Of a stretch of DNA of 64,000 nucleotides, positions 8,193-23,914 are shown piece after piece. Position numbers and translations under genes: made by a program. Position 1 is the first letter of the stretch; the number at the start of each line of letters is the position of its first letter. The notes beneath the pieces were generated by a model. The model did not search any database. It saw nothing but the letters and a program-made list of their open reading frames with translations, and had not been told where the DNA came from. The DNA is from Agrobacterium pusense (lineage in GTDB: Bacteria; Pseudomonadota; Alphaproteobacteria; Rhizobiales; Rhizobiaceae). The stretch is from NCBI RefSeq assembly GCF_900102105.1, contig NZ_FNBB01000002.1, forward strand, positions 372,001-436,000, read 5' to 3'.

Positions 8193-8547
8193 TCAATTCT
8201 CGCGCTTCCCGAGTGAAGTGTGAATAAAAGAATTTCCGGCTCCCAGGAGCCGGAGATTTCCGGGGAAACCCGGAACTCCTGTCCGAGATTGCGGGTGGCC
8301 ATGTCCTTCGGGGCCCGGCCTTAATCATTTAGCCTGCATGAGACGGGTGAGGCTGGATTTGAGGCATCTGTCGATGCCTGACTGTCCGGTTCGAACCTGG
8401 TGTGCCTGTGCCTGAAGCCGTTTGCGGCGACAGAGCGGGGGACAGGATCCTCGAGCGTCGCTCGGGATCTTTGTAAAAAGGTCCCTTGGGGCAAAGGCAA
8501 ACCCGACGGGTTCACAATCATGTGGCCCCGTCTACTGGAGACAGACA
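8193..8547 (+). promoter_or_regulatory. Structured leader of the rplJL-rpoBC operon (L10-leader-like)
   Basis: The 355 bases between rplA and rplJ contain no gene. They hold several hairpins: GGCTCC/GGAGCC near 8238-8255 and AGGCATC-TGTC-GATGCCT near 8362-8379, followed by GC-rich pairings up to the GGAG ribosome-binding site at 8537-8540. A long structured leader bound by L10-(L7/L12) is the known control element at this position in many bacteria. I did not verify the kink-turn consensus. A promoter is probably also inside. Confidence 0.5.
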
Positions 8548-9066
8548 GTGGAAAGAGCGGAAAAACGCGAATTCGTCACGGAGCTGAACGAAGTCTTCAA
8601 GGCTTCCGGTTCGGTTGTCGTGGCCCACTATGCTGGTGTCACCGTTGCGCAGATGAACGACTTCCGTTCGAAGATGCGCGCTGCCGGAGGCACCGTCAAG
8701 GTCGCGAAGAACCGCCTGGCCAAGATCGCTCTTCAGGGTACGGAGTCGGAAGGGATGACCAATCTCTTCAAGGGACAGACGCTGATTGCATACAGCACTG
8801 ACCCGATGATCGCTCCGAAAGTCGTCATGGATTTCGCCAAGACCAACGACAAGGTCGTTGTTTTGGGCGGTGCCATGGGCGCAACCACGCTCAACGCCGA
8901 AGCAGTCAAGTCGCTCGCGACCCTGCCTTCGCTGGACGAGCTGCGCGCAAAGCTGCTGGGCCTTCTCAATGCCCCGGCAACTCGCGTCGCTACGGTTGTC
9001 GCCGCACCTGCAAGCCAGCTGGCTCGGGTGTTCTCGGCTTACGCCAAGAAGGACGAAGCCGCTTAA
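8548..9066 (+). CDS. rplJ: 50S ribosomal protein L10
   Basis: 172 residues, base of the L7/L12 stalk. It begins at a GTG with GGAG seven bases upstream and the conserved start (V)[12 protein letters not shown]; an upstream in-frame ATG at 8422 would add 42 residues unlike the family. It contains [12 protein letters not shown] and [10 protein letters not shown], and the C-terminal helix that binds L7/L12 dimers. Probable autoregulator of its own leader. Confidence 0.96.
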   Translation: MERAEKREFVTELNEVFKASGSVVVAHYAGVTVAQMNDFRSKMRAAGGTVKVAKNRLAKIALQGTESEGMTNLFKGQTLIAYSTDPMIAPKVVMDFAKTNDKVVVLGGAMGATTLNAEAVKSLATLPSLDELRAKLLGLLNAPATRVATVVAAPASQLARVFSAYAKKDEAA

Positions 9067-9125
9067 GGCGGTTTTTCGCTGTAAATATTCAAACTGGTTC
9101 GAACTGAACAAAAGGAACTATCAAA

Positions 9126-9503
<378 letters not shown>

Positions 9504-9519
9504 TCTTGCGATTGCTGGC

Positions 9520-9609
9520 GGGAAGGGGCTTAATGCCCCTTCCCGTCGTCATCGTTTTTAAAACTCATTACCCAAAAGCCGCGTGAAAATGGCTTTTGGG
9601 TAATGGGTT
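9520..9609 (+). promoter_or_regulatory. Tandem hairpins in the rplL-rpoB gap (attenuator or RNase III site candidate)
   Basis: Two stem-loops are seen. The first is GGGAAGGGGC-TTAAT-GCCCCTTCCC (9520-9544). The second is a long stem, 9562-9580 with 9591-9609 (19 pairs including one G-T, loop of 10), centred on CCCAAAAGCC/GGCTTTTGGG. In E. coli this gap carries an attenuator and an RNase III processing site that lower rpoBC expression relative to rplJL; equivalence is inferred. Confidence 0.6.
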
Positions 9610-9766
9610 CTTCAAGAGAATGGTTCCGAACCGGCTCATCAAGGCAATCCGGCCTGATCGATCCGGGATGTGGAACGAGATTGAGGATACCCATTGATTG
9701 ACGGGATCGACTGGCCATCGGTTCCCGTCCGTTGCAGGCCCGGATGCAATTTTTAAAGGAGCGACG

Positions 9767-13903
<4,137 letters not shown>

Positions 13904-14083
13904 ACACGATAGAGGCGGGCGCCTGAGAGGGCGCCTGCCGGTTTCCCGAGCGGTCTTTGCGGTTCGGGATACTTTCGCCGCATTATGCGGTTAATCCGTA
14001 TTTAAAGCTCTGGACGGCGACCCGGGAAGAAGCCGGTCCAGATGCAAACAGGGGCAGCAGCTAGCCTCTCAAGGAGACAAGGC

Positions 14084-17000
14084 ATGAACCAAGAGGTCAT
14101 GAATCTTTTCAATCCTCAGGTGCCTGCGCAGCATTTCGATTCCATCCGGATTTCGATCGCTTCGCCGGAAAAAATCCTGTCGTGGTCCTACGGCGAGATC
14201 AAGAAGCCGGAAACCATCAACTACCGTACGTTCAAGCCTGAGCGTGACGGTCTTTTCTGCGCGCGTATCTTCGGGCCGATCAAGGACTATGAGTGCCTGT
14301 GCGGCAAGTACAAGCGCATGAAGTACAAGGGCATCATCTGCGAAAAGTGCGGCGTCGAAGTCACGCTGTCGCGCGTTCGCCGTGAGCGCATGGGCCATAT
14401 CGAGCTCGCAGCGCCGGTTGCCCACATCTGGTTCCTGAAGTCGCTTCCTTCGCGTATCTCGACCCTGCTCGACATGACGCTGAAGGATGTCGAGCGTGTT
14501 CTCTATTTCGAGAACTACATTGTCACGGAACCCGGTCTCACCTCGCTCAAGCAGAACCAGCTTCTGTCTGAAGAAGAGTACATGATCGCCGTCGACGAGT
14601 TCGGCGAAGACCAGTTCACCGCCATGATCGGCGCTGAAGCCATCTATGAGATGCTGGCTTCGATGAACCTCGAAAAGATCGCCGGCGACCTGCGTGCCGA
14701 ACTTGCTGAGACCACGTCGGATCTCAAGCAGAAGAAGCTGATGAAGCGCCTGAAGATCGTCGAGAACTTCATGGAATCGGGCAACCGTCCTGAATGGATG
14801 ATCATGAAGGTCGTTCCGGTCATTCCGCCGGACCTGCGTCCGCTGGTTCCGCTGGATGGCGGCCGTTTTGCGACGTCCGACCTTAACGATCTCTATCGCC
14901 GCGTCATCAACCGTAACAACCGTCTGAAGCGCCTGATCGAGCTTCGTGCGCCTGGCATCATCATCCGCAACGAAAAGCGTATGTTGCAGGAATCCGTCGA
15001 TGCGCTGTTCGACAACGGCCGTCGCGGTCGCGTCATCACGGGTGCCAACAAGCGCCCGCTGAAGTCGCTCTCCGACATGCTCAAGGGCAAGCAGGGCCGT
15101 TTCCGCCAGAACCTTCTCGGCAAGCGCGTCGACTATTCCGGCCGTTCGGTCATCGTGACCGGTCCGGAACTGAAGCTGCACCAGTGCGGTCTGCCGAAGA
15201 AGATGGCGCTCGAACTGTTCAAGCCGTTCATCTACGCCCGCCTCGACGCCAAGGGTTACTCCTCGACCGTCAAGCAGGCCAAGAAGCTGGTTGAAAAGGA
15301 AAAGCCTGAGGTTTGGGATATCCTCGACGAGGTCATCCGCGAACATCCGGTTCTGTTGAACCGCGCGCCGACGCTGCACCGTCTGGGTATCCAGGCTTTC
15401 GAACCCATGCTGGTTGAAGGCAAGGCCATCCAGCTGCACCCGCTCGTCTGCACGGCCTTCAACGCCGACTTCGACGGTGACCAGATGGCTGTTCACGTTC
15501 CGCTTTCACTGGAAGCCCAGCTGGAAGCGCGCGTGCTGATGATGTCGACCAACAACATCCTGCATCCGGCAAACGGCCACCCGATCATCGTTCCTTCGCA
15601 GGACATGGTTCTCGGCCTGTATTACCTGTCGATCATGAACCAGAACGAGCCGGGCGAAGGCATGGCCTTCTCCGACATCGGTGAGCTGCATCACGCGCTT
15701 GAAAACAAGGTCGTGACGCTGCATGCCAAGATCCGTGGTCGCTTCAAGACCGTGGATGCCGATGGCAAGCCGGTTTCGAAGATCCATGAGACGACCCCTG
15801 GTCGTATGCTGATTGGCGAACTTCTGCCGAAGAACGTCAACGTGCCTTTCGACGTCTGCAACCAGGAAATGACCAAGAAGAACATCTCCAAGATGATCGA
15901 CACGGTCTACCGTCATTGCGGCCAGAAAGACACGGTCATCTTCTGTGACCGCATCATGCAGCTCGGCTTTGCCCATGCCTGCCGCGCCGGCATTTCGTTC
16001 GGCAAGGACGACATGGTCATTCCTGACAGCAAGGTGAAGATCGTTGGCGACACCGAAGCTCTCGTGAAGGAATACGAACAGCAGTACAATGATGGTCTCA
16101 TCACCCAGGGCGAAAAGTACAACAAGGTTGTCGACGCCTGGGGCAAGGCAACTGAAAAGGTCGCCGAAGAGATGATGGCACGCATCAAGGCTGTCGAGTT
16201 CGATCCGGAAACGGGCCGCCAGAAGCCGATGAACTCCATCTACATGATGTCCCACTCGGGTGCTCGTGGTTCTCCGAACCAGATGCGTCAGCTGGGCGGC
16301 ATGCGCGGTCTGATGGCGAAGCCATCGGGTGAAATCATCGAGACGCCGATCATCTCGAACTTCAAGGAAGGCCTGACCGTTAACGAGTACTTCAACTCGA
16401 CCCACGGTGCCCGTAAGGGTCTCGCAGACACCGCCCTGAAGACCGCGAACTCGGGTTACCTGACCCGTCGTCTCGTCGACGTCGCGCAGGATTGCATTGT
16501 CAACTCCAGGGATTGCGGCACCGACAAGGGCCTCACCATGACTGCCATCGTTGATGCCGGTCAGGTGGTTGCTTCGCTCGGCGCGCGTATCCTCGGTCGT
16601 ACGGCTCTCGATGACATCGACAACCCGGTCACCGGCGAGAACATCGTCAAGGCTGGCACGCTGATCGACGAAGCCGACGTGGCTGCCATCGAGAAGGCTG
16701 GCATCCAGTCCGTTCGCATCCGCTCGGCGCTCACCTGCGAAGTGCAGGTTGGTGTCTGCGGCGTCTGCTACGGTCGTGACCTTGCACGCGGTACGCCTGT
16801 CAACATGGGCGAAGCCGTTGGCGTTATCGCCGCACAGTCGATCGGTGAACCGGGCACGCAGCTCACCATGCGTACGTTCCACCTTGGTGGCACGGCAAAC
16901 GTGGTCGACCAGTCGTTCCTCGAAGCGTCTTATGAAGGCACGATCCAGATCAAGAACCGCAACATCCTGCGGAACTCCGAAGGCGTTCTCATCGCCATGG

Positions 17001-18292
17001 GCCGTAACATGTCCGTTACGATCCTTGATGAGCGCGGCGCGGAACGTTCTACACAGCGTGTGGCTTACGGTTCGAAGATCTTCGTTGATGATGGCGACAA
17101 GGTAAAGCGTGGCCAGCGTCTTGCAGAGTGGGACCCCTACACCCGTCCGATGATGACGGAAGTGGAAGGTACCGTTCACTTCGAAGACCTCGTCGACGGT
17201 CTATCCGTTCTGGAAGCAACCGACGAATCCACCGGCATCACCAAGCGTCAGGTCATTGACTGGCGCTCGACGCCGCGCGGTTCGGATCTCAAGCCTGCGA
17301 TCGTCATCAAGGACGCGTCCGGCGCTGTTGCGAAGCTTGCCCGTGGTGGCGAAGCCCGCTTCCAGCTCTCGGTCGACGCCATCCTGTCGGTCGAGCCGGG
17401 TGCGAAGGTCTCCCAGGGTGACGTGCTTGCACGTTCGCCGCTGGAAAGCGCCAAGACGAAGGACATCACCGGTGGTCTGCCGCGCGTTGCGGAACTGTTC
17501 GAAGCCCGTCGTCCGAAGGATCACGCCATCATCGCAGAGATCGATGGTACGATCCGCCTCGGCCGCGACTACAAGAACAAGCGCCGCGTGATGATCGAGC
17601 CTGCGGAAGACGGCGTCGAGCCGGTCGAATACCTGATCCCGAAGGGCAAGCCCTTCCACCTTCAGGAAGGCGACTATATCGAAAAGGGTGAATACATCCT
17701 CGACGGTAACCCGGCGCCGCACGACATTCTGGCGATCAAGGGCGTGGAAGCTCTGGCTTCCTACCTCGTGAACGAAATCCAGGAAGTCTACCGTCTGCAG
17801 GGCGTTGTGATCAACGACAAGCACATCGAGGTGATCGTTCGCCAGATGCTGCAGAAGGTTGAAATCACCGATGCTGGCGATAGCCAGTACATCGTGGGTG
17901 ACAACGTTGATCGCATCGAGCTCGATGACAACAACGACCGCCTGATCGAAGAAGGCAAGAAGCCTGCCTACGGCGAGCCGGTTCTGCTCGGCATCACCAA
18001 GGCTTCGCTGCAGACGCCGTCCTTCATCTCGGCCGCATCCTTCCAGGAAACCACCAAGGTTCTCACGGAAGCTGCGATTGCCGGCAAGACGGACACGCTG
18101 CAGGGTCTCAAGGAAAACGTCATCGTCGGCCGTCTCATCCCGGCCGGTACCGGCGGTACCATGACGCAGATCCGCCGCATCGCCACCTCGCGCGACGACC
18201 TCATTCTCGAGGAACGCCGCAAGGGTACCGGTGCAGGTTCTGCAAACCAGATGCTGCAGGACATGACGGACCAGGCTCCGGCTGCCGAGTAA
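14084..18292 (+). CDS. rpoC: RNA polymerase beta' subunit
   Basis: 1402 residues. An N-terminal zinc site (CLCGKYKR...CEKCG, about residues 72-91), the catalytic NADFDGDQM that chelates Mg2+, the trigger loop region and the C-terminal end are present without interruption. Start at 14084 with AAGGAG 8 bases upstream, in a 180-base gap after rpoB that contains a GGCGCC/GGCGCC hairpin near 13919-13937. A terminator follows, so rpoBC is the end of this transcription unit. Confidence 0.98.
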   Translation: MNQEVMNLFNPQVPAQHFDSIRISIASPEKILSWSYGEIKKPETINYRTFKPERDGLFCARIFGPIKDYECLCGKYKRMKYKGIICEKCGVEVTLSRVRRERMGHIELAAPVAHIWFLKSLPSRISTLLDMTLKDVERVLYFENYIVTEPGLTSLKQNQLLSEEEYMIAVDEFGEDQFTAMIGAEAIYEMLASMNLEKIAGDLRAELAETTSDLKQKKLMKRLKIVENFMESGNRPEWMIMKVVPVIPPDLRPLVPLDGGRFATSDLNDLYRRVINRNNRLKRLIELRAPGIIIRNEKRMLQESVDALFDNGRRGRVITGANKRPLKSLSDMLKGKQGRFRQNLLGKRVDYSGRSVIVTGPELKLHQCGLPKKMALELFKPFIYARLDAKGYSSTVKQAKKLVEKEKPEVWDILDEVIREHPVLLNRAPTLHRLGIQAFEPMLVEGKAIQLHPLVCTAFNADFDGDQMAVHVPLSLEAQLEARVLMMSTNNILHPANGHPIIVPSQDMVLGLYYLSIMNQNEPGEGMAFSDIGELHHALENKVVTLHAKIRGRFKTVDADGKPVSKIHETTPGRMLIGELLPKNVNVPFDVCNQEMTKKNISKMIDTVYRHCGQKDTVIFCDRIMQLGFAHACRAGISFGKDDMVIPDSKVKIVGDTEALVKEYEQQYNDGLITQGEKYNKVVDAWGKATEKVAEEMMARIKAVEFDPETGRQKPMNSIYMMSHSGARGSPNQMRQLGGMRGLMAKPSGEIIETPIISNFKEGLTVNEYFNSTHGARKGLADTALKTANSGYLTRRLVDVAQDCIVNSRDCGTDKGLTMTAIVDAGQVVASLGARILGRTALDDIDNPVTGENIVKAGTLIDEADVAAIEKAGIQSVRIRSALTCEVQVGVCGVCYGRDLARGTPVNMGEAVGVIAAQSIGEPGTQLTMRTFHLGGTANVVDQSFLEASYEGTIQIKNRNILRNSEGVLIAMGRNMSVTILDERGAERSTQRVAYGSKIFVDDGDKVKRGQRLAEWDPYTRPMMTEVEGTVHFEDLVDGLSVLEATDESTGITKRQVIDWRSTPRGSDLKPAIVIKDASGAVAKLARGGEARFQLSVDAILSVEPGAKVSQGDVLARSPLESAKTKDITGGLPRVAELFEARRPKDHAIIAEIDGTIRLGRDYKNKRRVMIEPAEDGVEPVEYLIPKGKPFHLQEGDYIEKGEYILDGNPAPHDILAIKGVEALASYLVNEIQEVYRLQGVVINDKHIEVIVRQMLQKVEITDAGDSQYIVGDNVDRIELDDNNDRLIEEGKKPAYGEPVLLGITKASLQTPSFISAASFQETTKVLTEAAIAGKTDTLQGLKENVIVGRLIPAGTGGTMTQIRRIATSRDDLILEERRKGTGAGSANQMLQDMTDQAPAAE

Positions 18293-18337
18293 GGTCAGAC
18301 AGGGCAGGGGCTTTGCGGAGCCCCCCAAAGTTCGAAG

Positions 18338-18369
18338 CAAAACGCCCGGAGCAATCCGGGCGTTTTTGT
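18338..18369 (+). terminator. Intrinsic terminator after rpoC
   Basis: AAACGCCCGGA-GCAA-TCCGGGCGTTTTTG, 46 bases after the rpoC stop. It closes the rif unit and separates it from the opposing LuxR-type gene. Confidence 0.92.
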
Positions 18370-18430
18370 TTGTATGGACAGAGGCCGGGCGCCTCCACCG
18401 CCGCCCGGCATTCCTGCATATGCAACAGGG

Positions 18431-19570
18431 TTAGTCCGGTTTCCGGATGTTATAGCGGGTCAGGACAGAGAGGCGCCGAACAAGATCGGTCTGGCCTGCG
18501 CTGCCGGTCTTGGCATAGATCGACTTTGCGTTGCTGCGCACCGTTTCATGGGAAATCTGCAATTGCTTCGCCACTGCCGGTAGCGAAAGTCCTTTCATGA
18601 TTTCCAAAGCCACGCGTGCCTCGCCTCTTGTGAGGTCGTATAGCCCCTTCAACAACGCGCTTGCGTCGGCAATGGTGCCGGTGGGCTGCGATATGAGCAC
18701 GATGGCGTTGCCTTTCGGAGATAAGTCGAGCGCCTTCTTGCGCAGCGGTATGACGTGAAGAATGCAGGGTCTATCTTCACCGGCGGGGAGAGGGAAGGAA
18801 CCGGCATCGTGCCCGGCCAGCGCTTTGTACAGGAGCCGGTTCACCCTCTCGTCAGCAATGGCAATACTGTCGCGTGTGGGGGCGGCGAAACATTTCTGCA
18901 GTGACAGGAAGAGATCGTTGGCCGAGAGAATAAGGCCGTTTGCCTGCAGCACGGCTGCCGGAGCGCCAATGGCATTGAGGCCGAAGGTCATCGCGTCGGC
19001 TTTCTGCCGTTGCAGCCGCGTTGCGAGCGCAAGGCTACGGGCGATATGTGGCCTCAGTCCGGCGAGTGCAGCCATCGTATCAGGCCGGATTATGCCAGCT
19101 TCCAGCCTGTGTTCAAACAGTACCGTCATCTCCGGATGGCCGGGCGGCGCGACCTGTGTCGTCGCACCATAGCCCAGGCCGCGGGGCCTGAGGAACTCAC
19201 GGACGATCGGCAGTTCGGCCCATTCATCAGGGGTGAAGACGTCGAAATCCTGCACGAAGGCGAACCGGCCTTCACGGGCAGTACGCGTAAGGCGATCATT
19301 GCGGTGATTCCAGCCTCCCGCCATGTAGTCCTTCATCAGTTCTTGAAAGTTGGGCGTGTGCAGCCAGGCCTGGTCTTCCCCCTTGCCCCAGGTGATGGCG
19401 CCGCCCCAGAAACCGAGGCGGCCGCCGGCATTTGCCAGAACCTGCGACCAGCGGTCGGGAAAAAGCGCCGCTTCATAAATGTCATCGATAATGTCAGACG
19501 ATGATAAAGTATCCAACCCGACCCCGAAATTTTGCGTCGGAACTATTCTAAGCCTATGTTTGTGCAGCAT
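18431..19570 (-). CDS. LuxR-type HTH transcriptional regulator
   Basis: 379 residues. The C-terminal 65 residues form a LuxR/GerE-type helix-turn-helix (DLTRGEARVALEIMKGLSL, AVAKQLQISHETVRSNAKSIYAKTG). The N-terminal 300 residues (GFWGGAITWG..., VAPPGHPEMTV) look like a sensing domain that I cannot assign to PAS, autoinducer-binding or receiver families. There is no receiver Asp pattern, so it is probably ligand-responsive rather than phosphorylated. It is transcribed against rpoBC and has its own promoter inside the end of the VOC gene. Target genes unknown. The start is the only Met in a suitable place. Confidence 0.8.
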   Translation of the reverse strand: MLHKHRLRIVPTQNFGVGLDTLSSSDIIDDIYEAALFPDRWSQVLANAGGRLGFWGGAITWGKGEDQAWLHTPNFQELMKDYMAGGWNHRNDRLTRTAREGRFAFVQDFDVFTPDEWAELPIVREFLRPRGLGYGATTQVAPPGHPEMTVLFEHRLEAGIIRPDTMAALAGLRPHIARSLALATRLQRQKADAMTFGLNAIGAPAAVLQANGLILSANDLFLSLQKCFAAPTRDSIAIADERVNRLLYKALAGHDAGSFPLPAGEDRPCILHVIPLRKKALDLSPKGNAIVLISQPTGTIADASALLKGLYDLTRGEARVALEIMKGLSLPAVAKQLQISHETVRSNAKSIYAKTGSAGQTDLVRRLSVLTRYNIRKPD

Positions 19571-19609
19571 TCAATCTTTTAAGAATCAATACTATTATTC
19601 AGACTCTAT

Positions 19610-19638
19610 ATTCTATAAGTGACTTAATATATTGACAA
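19610..19638 (-). promoter_or_regulatory. Promoter of the LuxR-type gene, overlapping the end of the VOC gene
   Basis: On the minus strand: TTGTCA (19638-19633), 17-base spacer, TAGAAT (19615-19610). The predicted start of transcription is near 19603, giving a leader of about 33 bases in an AT-rich stretch. The -35 lies within the last codons of the VOC gene. Confidence 0.6.
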
Positions 19639-19963
19639 GCTTTCCAAAAGGGTCGCGTACGAACAGGCGACGTACGCCCCAGGACTCGACGGTGGGGCCG
19701 TATTCTATCGGCAGTCCGGCTGCGACGATCCGGTCGCGGACCTCATCGAAATTGTCGACTTCTATGGAGAAGTCCGGCACATCTGTGCCGGAACCGCCTT
19801 CGCGCGCAAAGCTTAGCTGCGCCGGCGCCTTGAGCGGGCTGGCATGGGTGACGATCCAGCCGTGATCCATGGCGACCGGCATGCCGAGGATATCGCCATA
19901 AAAGACCTGCGCCAGCGCGGGGTCGGAGGTAGCGATGTTGGCGACGACACGTCTGACCGCCAT
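19613..19963 (-). CDS. VOC (glyoxalase/bleomycin-resistance) superfamily protein
   Basis: 116 residues forming the two beta-alpha-beta-beta-beta modules of the vicinal-oxygen-chelate fold: RRVVANIATSDPALAQVFYG at the N-terminus and, at the C-terminus, the typical RLFVRDPFGKLVNIL. The substrate is not predictable; such small members include glyoxalases, dioxygenases and antibiotic-binding proteins. Only some metal-ligand positions are recognisable. A TTG two codons upstream is an alternative start. It follows the 97-aa gene by 12 bases and is probably cotranscribed with it. Confidence 0.75.
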   Translation of the reverse strand: MAVRRVVANIATSDPALAQVFYGDILGMPVAMDHGWIVTHASPLKAPAQLSFAREGGSGTDVPDFSIEVDNFDEVRDRIVAAGLPIEYGPTVESWGVRRLFVRDPFGKLVNILSHL

Positions 19964-19975
19964 GGCCAAGGCTCT

Positions 19976-20269
19976 TCAGGCGAAGCGGATGATGGCGACT
20001 TCGCCTTCGAGCGCGCCCTGATAGGCCGAGGCGTGCGGCTCTTCATCGGGAATTTCGGTCAGCATGCCGATCTGGTCGAGATCGGCTTCGATGAAGCCTT
20101 CCTCGGAAAGCGCATTCAGCGTTTCGCGAACGGCTGTGTCGTCATCCGGCGCCCTGAGGATGACGTGAATGTCGATACCCTCGGAGTTGTCGGTTTCGTA
20201 AGCCTTGCCGATGACGATGAAGACCATCGGCTCATCGCGTCCGTTGTCGTTGTCGGGGAGGGTGCTCAT
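19976..20269 (-). CDS. Conserved-looking small acidic protein, unknown function
   Basis: 97 residues, not recognised. Soluble, no signal peptide, no Cys. A central segment MVFIVIGKAYETDNSEGIDIHV looks like a beta strand-rich core, followed by a helix rich in acidic residues (TAVRETLNALSEEGFIEADLDQ) and a strand EGEVAIIRFA at the very end, suggesting a compact ferredoxin-like alpha/beta fold (inference). First gene of a probable two-gene unit with the VOC gene, diverging from rpsL. Confidence 0.65.
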   Translation of the reverse strand: MSTLPDNDNGRDEPMVFIVIGKAYETDNSEGIDIHVILRAPDDDTAVRETLNALSEEGFIEADLDQIGMLTEIPDEEPHASAYQGALEGEVAIIRFA

Positions 20270-20796
20270 GACGCGGTTCCTTGATCTTTCGTTGCTGTCA
20301 TCAGGGCAGGGGGAATCGGTTCCGCCCGCGGGGCGGCCATGTCCGGCCAGCCTGAGGGAATCAATAGACGGATTTTATGAAAAGCCAAAGGCCGGAGGTT
20401 AAAATCGCTGCCGTTGATGCCGACTTATGGTATAGGGAGGGGGAAATGGCGTTGCGGTGGCGTTCGTGGCCCCGGGCGCGGGCGCAAAATGCGGATTCAC
20501 CCTTGACGAAAGCTGGCTAAAACAGTAGTACGCCCGCCATCGGAGCCTCTGTGGGTGCTGGCCGTTCGGTAAGCTTTTTCCCGAACATCATCTCAAACGG
20601 GTCTCCATTGCACGTAGAAGACACGAATGTTGCACGCAAGACGCCTCATCCGGTGTCCTCTGCTCTTGGTGGTCCATCCGTGAAACCGGATCGGGCCACG
20701 TTTTGCGCATGAGGATATATGCGTGCATCGTCGCCGGCAACGGCATAGCCGCCACCCGTGAGGGTGGCTAAAGTAGTTTTTGCAAGGGATGGTTAT
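20270..20796 (+). promoter_or_regulatory. Divergent promoter and leader region upstream of rpsL (str operon)
   Basis: No gene is supported in these 527 bases. The best str-operon promoter is TTGACG (20503-20508), 17 bases, TAGTAC (20526-20531), leaving a leader of about 260 bases. The leader ends with a strong hairpin GCCACCC-GTGA-GGGTGGC (20751-20768), 28 bases before the rpsL ATG. A 24-codon reading frame at 20446-20520 with a GGGAGGGGGAA ribosome-binding-site-like run overlaps the promoter and is probably not translated. The upstream half must hold the promoter of the minus-strand 97-aa gene, which I could not place. Confidence 0.5.
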
Positions 20797-21168
20797 ATGC
20801 CTACCGTAAACCAGCTGATCCGCAAGCCTCGCCAGGCACAGGTAAAGCGCAACAAGGTTCCTGCCCTGCAGGAAAACCCGCAGAAGCGTGGTGTTTGCAC
20901 CCGCGTTTACACGACGACCCCGAAGAAGCCGAACTCGGCTCTGCGTAAGGTTGCCAAGATCCGCCTCACCAACGGCTTCGAAGTCATCGGCTACATTCCT
21001 GGCGAAGGTCACAACCTTCAGGAACACTCTGTCGTCATGATCCGCGGCGGCCGCGTGAAGGACTTGCCGGGCGTTCGTTACCACATCATCCGCGGTGTTC
21101 TCGATACCCAGGGCGTCAAGAACCGCAAGCAGCGCCGTTCGAAGTACGGTGCGAAGCGTCCGAAGTAA
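20797..21168 (+). CDS. rpsL: 30S ribosomal protein S12
   Basis: 123 residues, decoding-centre protein. The streptomycin-sensitive residues are wild type: Lys at 43 ([11 protein letters not shown]) and Lys88 (GGRVKDLPG). So this strain shows no sign of rpsL-type streptomycin resistance, unlike the rpoB change. Start at MPTVNQL; an upstream ATG-like frame from 20758 runs through the leader hairpin. First gene of the str block. Confidence 0.97.
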
Positions 21169-21232
21169 TTTCGGCAACAACAATTCGGCGCTGCGCGAGG
21201 TTCTCCGCGTGGTATAGCGTCAATAACATTGA

Positions 21233-21715
<483 letters not shown>

Positions 21716-21749
21716 TCTTAACCGATCGCATATCGAAAGGCAGTCCATT

Positions 21750-23849
21750 ATGGCTCGCGAATATAAAATCGAAGACTACCGCAATTTCGGTATCATGGCG
21801 CATATCGACGCCGGCAAGACGACCACCACCGAGCGTATTCTCTATTACACCGGTAAGTCGCACAAGATCGGCGAAGTTCACGATGGCGCAGCCACGATGG
21901 ACTGGATGGAGCAGGAGCAGGAGCGTGGTATCACCATCACGTCCGCTGCGACCACGACCTTCTGGAAGGGCCGTGACGGCAAGACCCGCCGCTTCAACAT
22001 CATCGACACCCCCGGCCACGTTGACTTCACCATCGAAGTCGAGCGTTCGCTGCGCGTTCTTGACGGCGCCATCGCGCTGCTCGACGCCAACGCCGGTGTT
22101 GAGCCGCAGACGGAAACCGTCTGGCGTCAGGCTGAGAAGTATCATGTTCCGCGCATGATCTTCTGCAACAAGATGGACAAGACCGGTGCTGACTTCTACC
22201 GCTCGGTAGAAATGATCAAGACCCGTCTCGGCGCCACTGCCGTTGTCATGCAGCTGCCGATCGGCGCTGAGACCGAGTTCAAGGGCGTTATCGACCTGAT
22301 CGAGATGAATGCTCTCGTATGGCGCGACGAGTCGCTCGGCGCCCAGTGGGACGTCGTCGAGATCCCCGAGGACATGAAGGCCAAGGCTGAAGAATATCGT
22401 GAAAAGCTGATCGAGACGGTTGTCGAGATCGACGAAGAAGCGATGGAAGCCTACCTCGAAGGCAACTACCCGGACAACGACAAGATTCGTGAACTCGTTC
22501 GCCGCGGCACCATCGACGTGAAGTTCCACCCGATGTTCTGCGGTACCGCGTTCAAGAACAAGGGCGTTCAGCCGCTCCTCGACGCCGTTGTCGACTATCT
22601 CCCTTCGCCGCTGGACATTCCGGCGATCAAGGGCATCGACGCCAAGACGGAAGCCGAAATCGAGCGTCACGCTGACGATTCCGAGCCGCTTTCCATGCTC
22701 GCGTTCAAGATCATGAACGACCCCTTCGTTGGTTCGCTCACTTTCGCGCGCATCTACTCGGGCAAGCTCGAAAAGGGCACGTCTGTCATGAACACGGTCA
22801 AGGACAAGCGCGAGCGCGTCGGCCGTATGCTTCAGATGCACTCCAACAGCCGTGAAGACATCGAAGAAGCCTATGCAGGCGACATCGTTGCTCTGGCTGG
22901 CCTCAAGGAAACCACCACTGGCGATACGCTCTGCGATCCGCTGAAGCCGGTTATCCTCGAGCGCATGGAATTCCCCGAGCCGGTCATCCAGATCGCGATC
23001 GAGCCGAAGACCAAGGGCGACCAGGAAAAGATGGGCCTCGCGCTCAACCGTCTGGCTGCAGAAGATCCGTCCTTCCGCGTCAAGACCGACGACGAATCCG
23101 GCCAGACCATCATTGCCGGCATGGGCGAACTTCACCTCGACATCATCGTTGACCGTATGCGTCGCGAGTTCAAGGTTGAAGCAACCGTCGGTGCTCCGCA
23201 GGTTGCCTACCGCGAAACGATCACGCGTCAGCACGAAGAAGACTACACGCACAAGAAGCAGTCCGGTGGTACCGGTCAGTTCGCTCGCGTGAAGATCATC
23301 TTCGAACCGAACCCCGAAGGCGAAGACTTCAAGTTCGAGTCGAAGATCGTCGGTGGTGCTGTTCCGAAGGAATACATCCCGGGCGTTCAGAAGGGTATCG
23401 AAAGCGTTCTGTCTTCCGGTCCGCTGGCTGGCTTCCCGATGCTCGGCGTCAAGGCGACGCTGGTCGACGGTGCATTCCACGATGTTGACTCGTCGGTTCT
23501 CGCCTTCGAAATCGCATCGCGTGCCTGCTTCCGTGAAGCAGCCAAGAAGGCTGGTGCACAGCTTCTCGAGCCGATGATGAAGGTCGAAGTCGTAACGCCG
23601 GAAGACTATGTCGGCGACGTTATCGGCGACCTGAACTCCCGTCGTGGTCAGATCCAGGGCCAGGAAAGCCGTGGTATCGCCGTCGTCATCAACGCGCATG
23701 TTCCGCTCGCGAACATGTTCAAGTACGTCGATAACCTGCGCTCCATGTCGCAGGGTCGCGCTCAGTACTCGATGACGTTCGATCACTATTCGCCGGTTCC
23801 GTCGAACGTGGCGCAGGAAATCCAGGCAAAGTACTCCGGTCAGAAGTGA
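21750..23849 (+). CDS. fusA: Elongation factor G
   Basis: 699 residues, translocase GTPase. G motifs: [15 protein letters not shown] near residues 17-31, [18 protein letters not shown] and NKMD, followed by domains II-V ending near [14 protein letters not shown]. Start at [14 protein letters not shown] with GAAAGG upstream; the longer frame begins inside rpsG. Classical str order rpsL-rpsG-fusA-tufA. Confidence 0.98.
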   Translation: MAREYKIEDYRNFGIMAHIDAGKTTTTERILYYTGKSHKIGEVHDGAATMDWMEQEQERGITITSAATTTFWKGRDGKTRRFNIIDTPGHVDFTIEVERSLRVLDGAIALLDANAGVEPQTETVWRQAEKYHVPRMIFCNKMDKTGADFYRSVEMIKTRLGATAVVMQLPIGAETEFKGVIDLIEMNALVWRDESLGAQWDVVEIPEDMKAKAEEYREKLIETVVEIDEEAMEAYLEGNYPDNDKIRELVRRGTIDVKFHPMFCGTAFKNKGVQPLLDAVVDYLPSPLDIPAIKGIDAKTEAEIERHADDSEPLSMLAFKIMNDPFVGSLTFARIYSGKLEKGTSVMNTVKDKRERVGRMLQMHSNSREDIEEAYAGDIVALAGLKETTTGDTLCDPLKPVILERMEFPEPVIQIAIEPKTKGDQEKMGLALNRLAAEDPSFRVKTDDESGQTIIAGMGELHLDIIVDRMRREFKVEATVGAPQVAYRETITRQHEEDYTHKKQSGGTGQFARVKIIFEPNPEGEDFKFESKIVGGAVPKEYIPGVQKGIESVLSSGPLAGFPMLGVKATLVDGAFHDVDSSVLAFEIASRACFREAAKKAGAQLLEPMMKVEVVTPEDYVGDVIGDLNSRRGQIQGQESRGIAVVINAHVPLANMFKYVDNLRSMSQGRAQYSMTFDHYSPVPSNVAQEIQAKYSGQK

Positions 23850-23914
23850 TCGGGGTACGCCCCACCGAATTTTGAAGATTATTCCCGTCACGGGACAAGA
23901 ATGGAGAGCCACTA

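Noticed and set aside
20446..20520. 24-codon reading frame with a purine-rich ribosome-binding site upstream of rpsL
   Set aside because: It overlaps the best str promoter, contains no attenuator-like codon run and its GC-rich Arg/Trp translation looks random.
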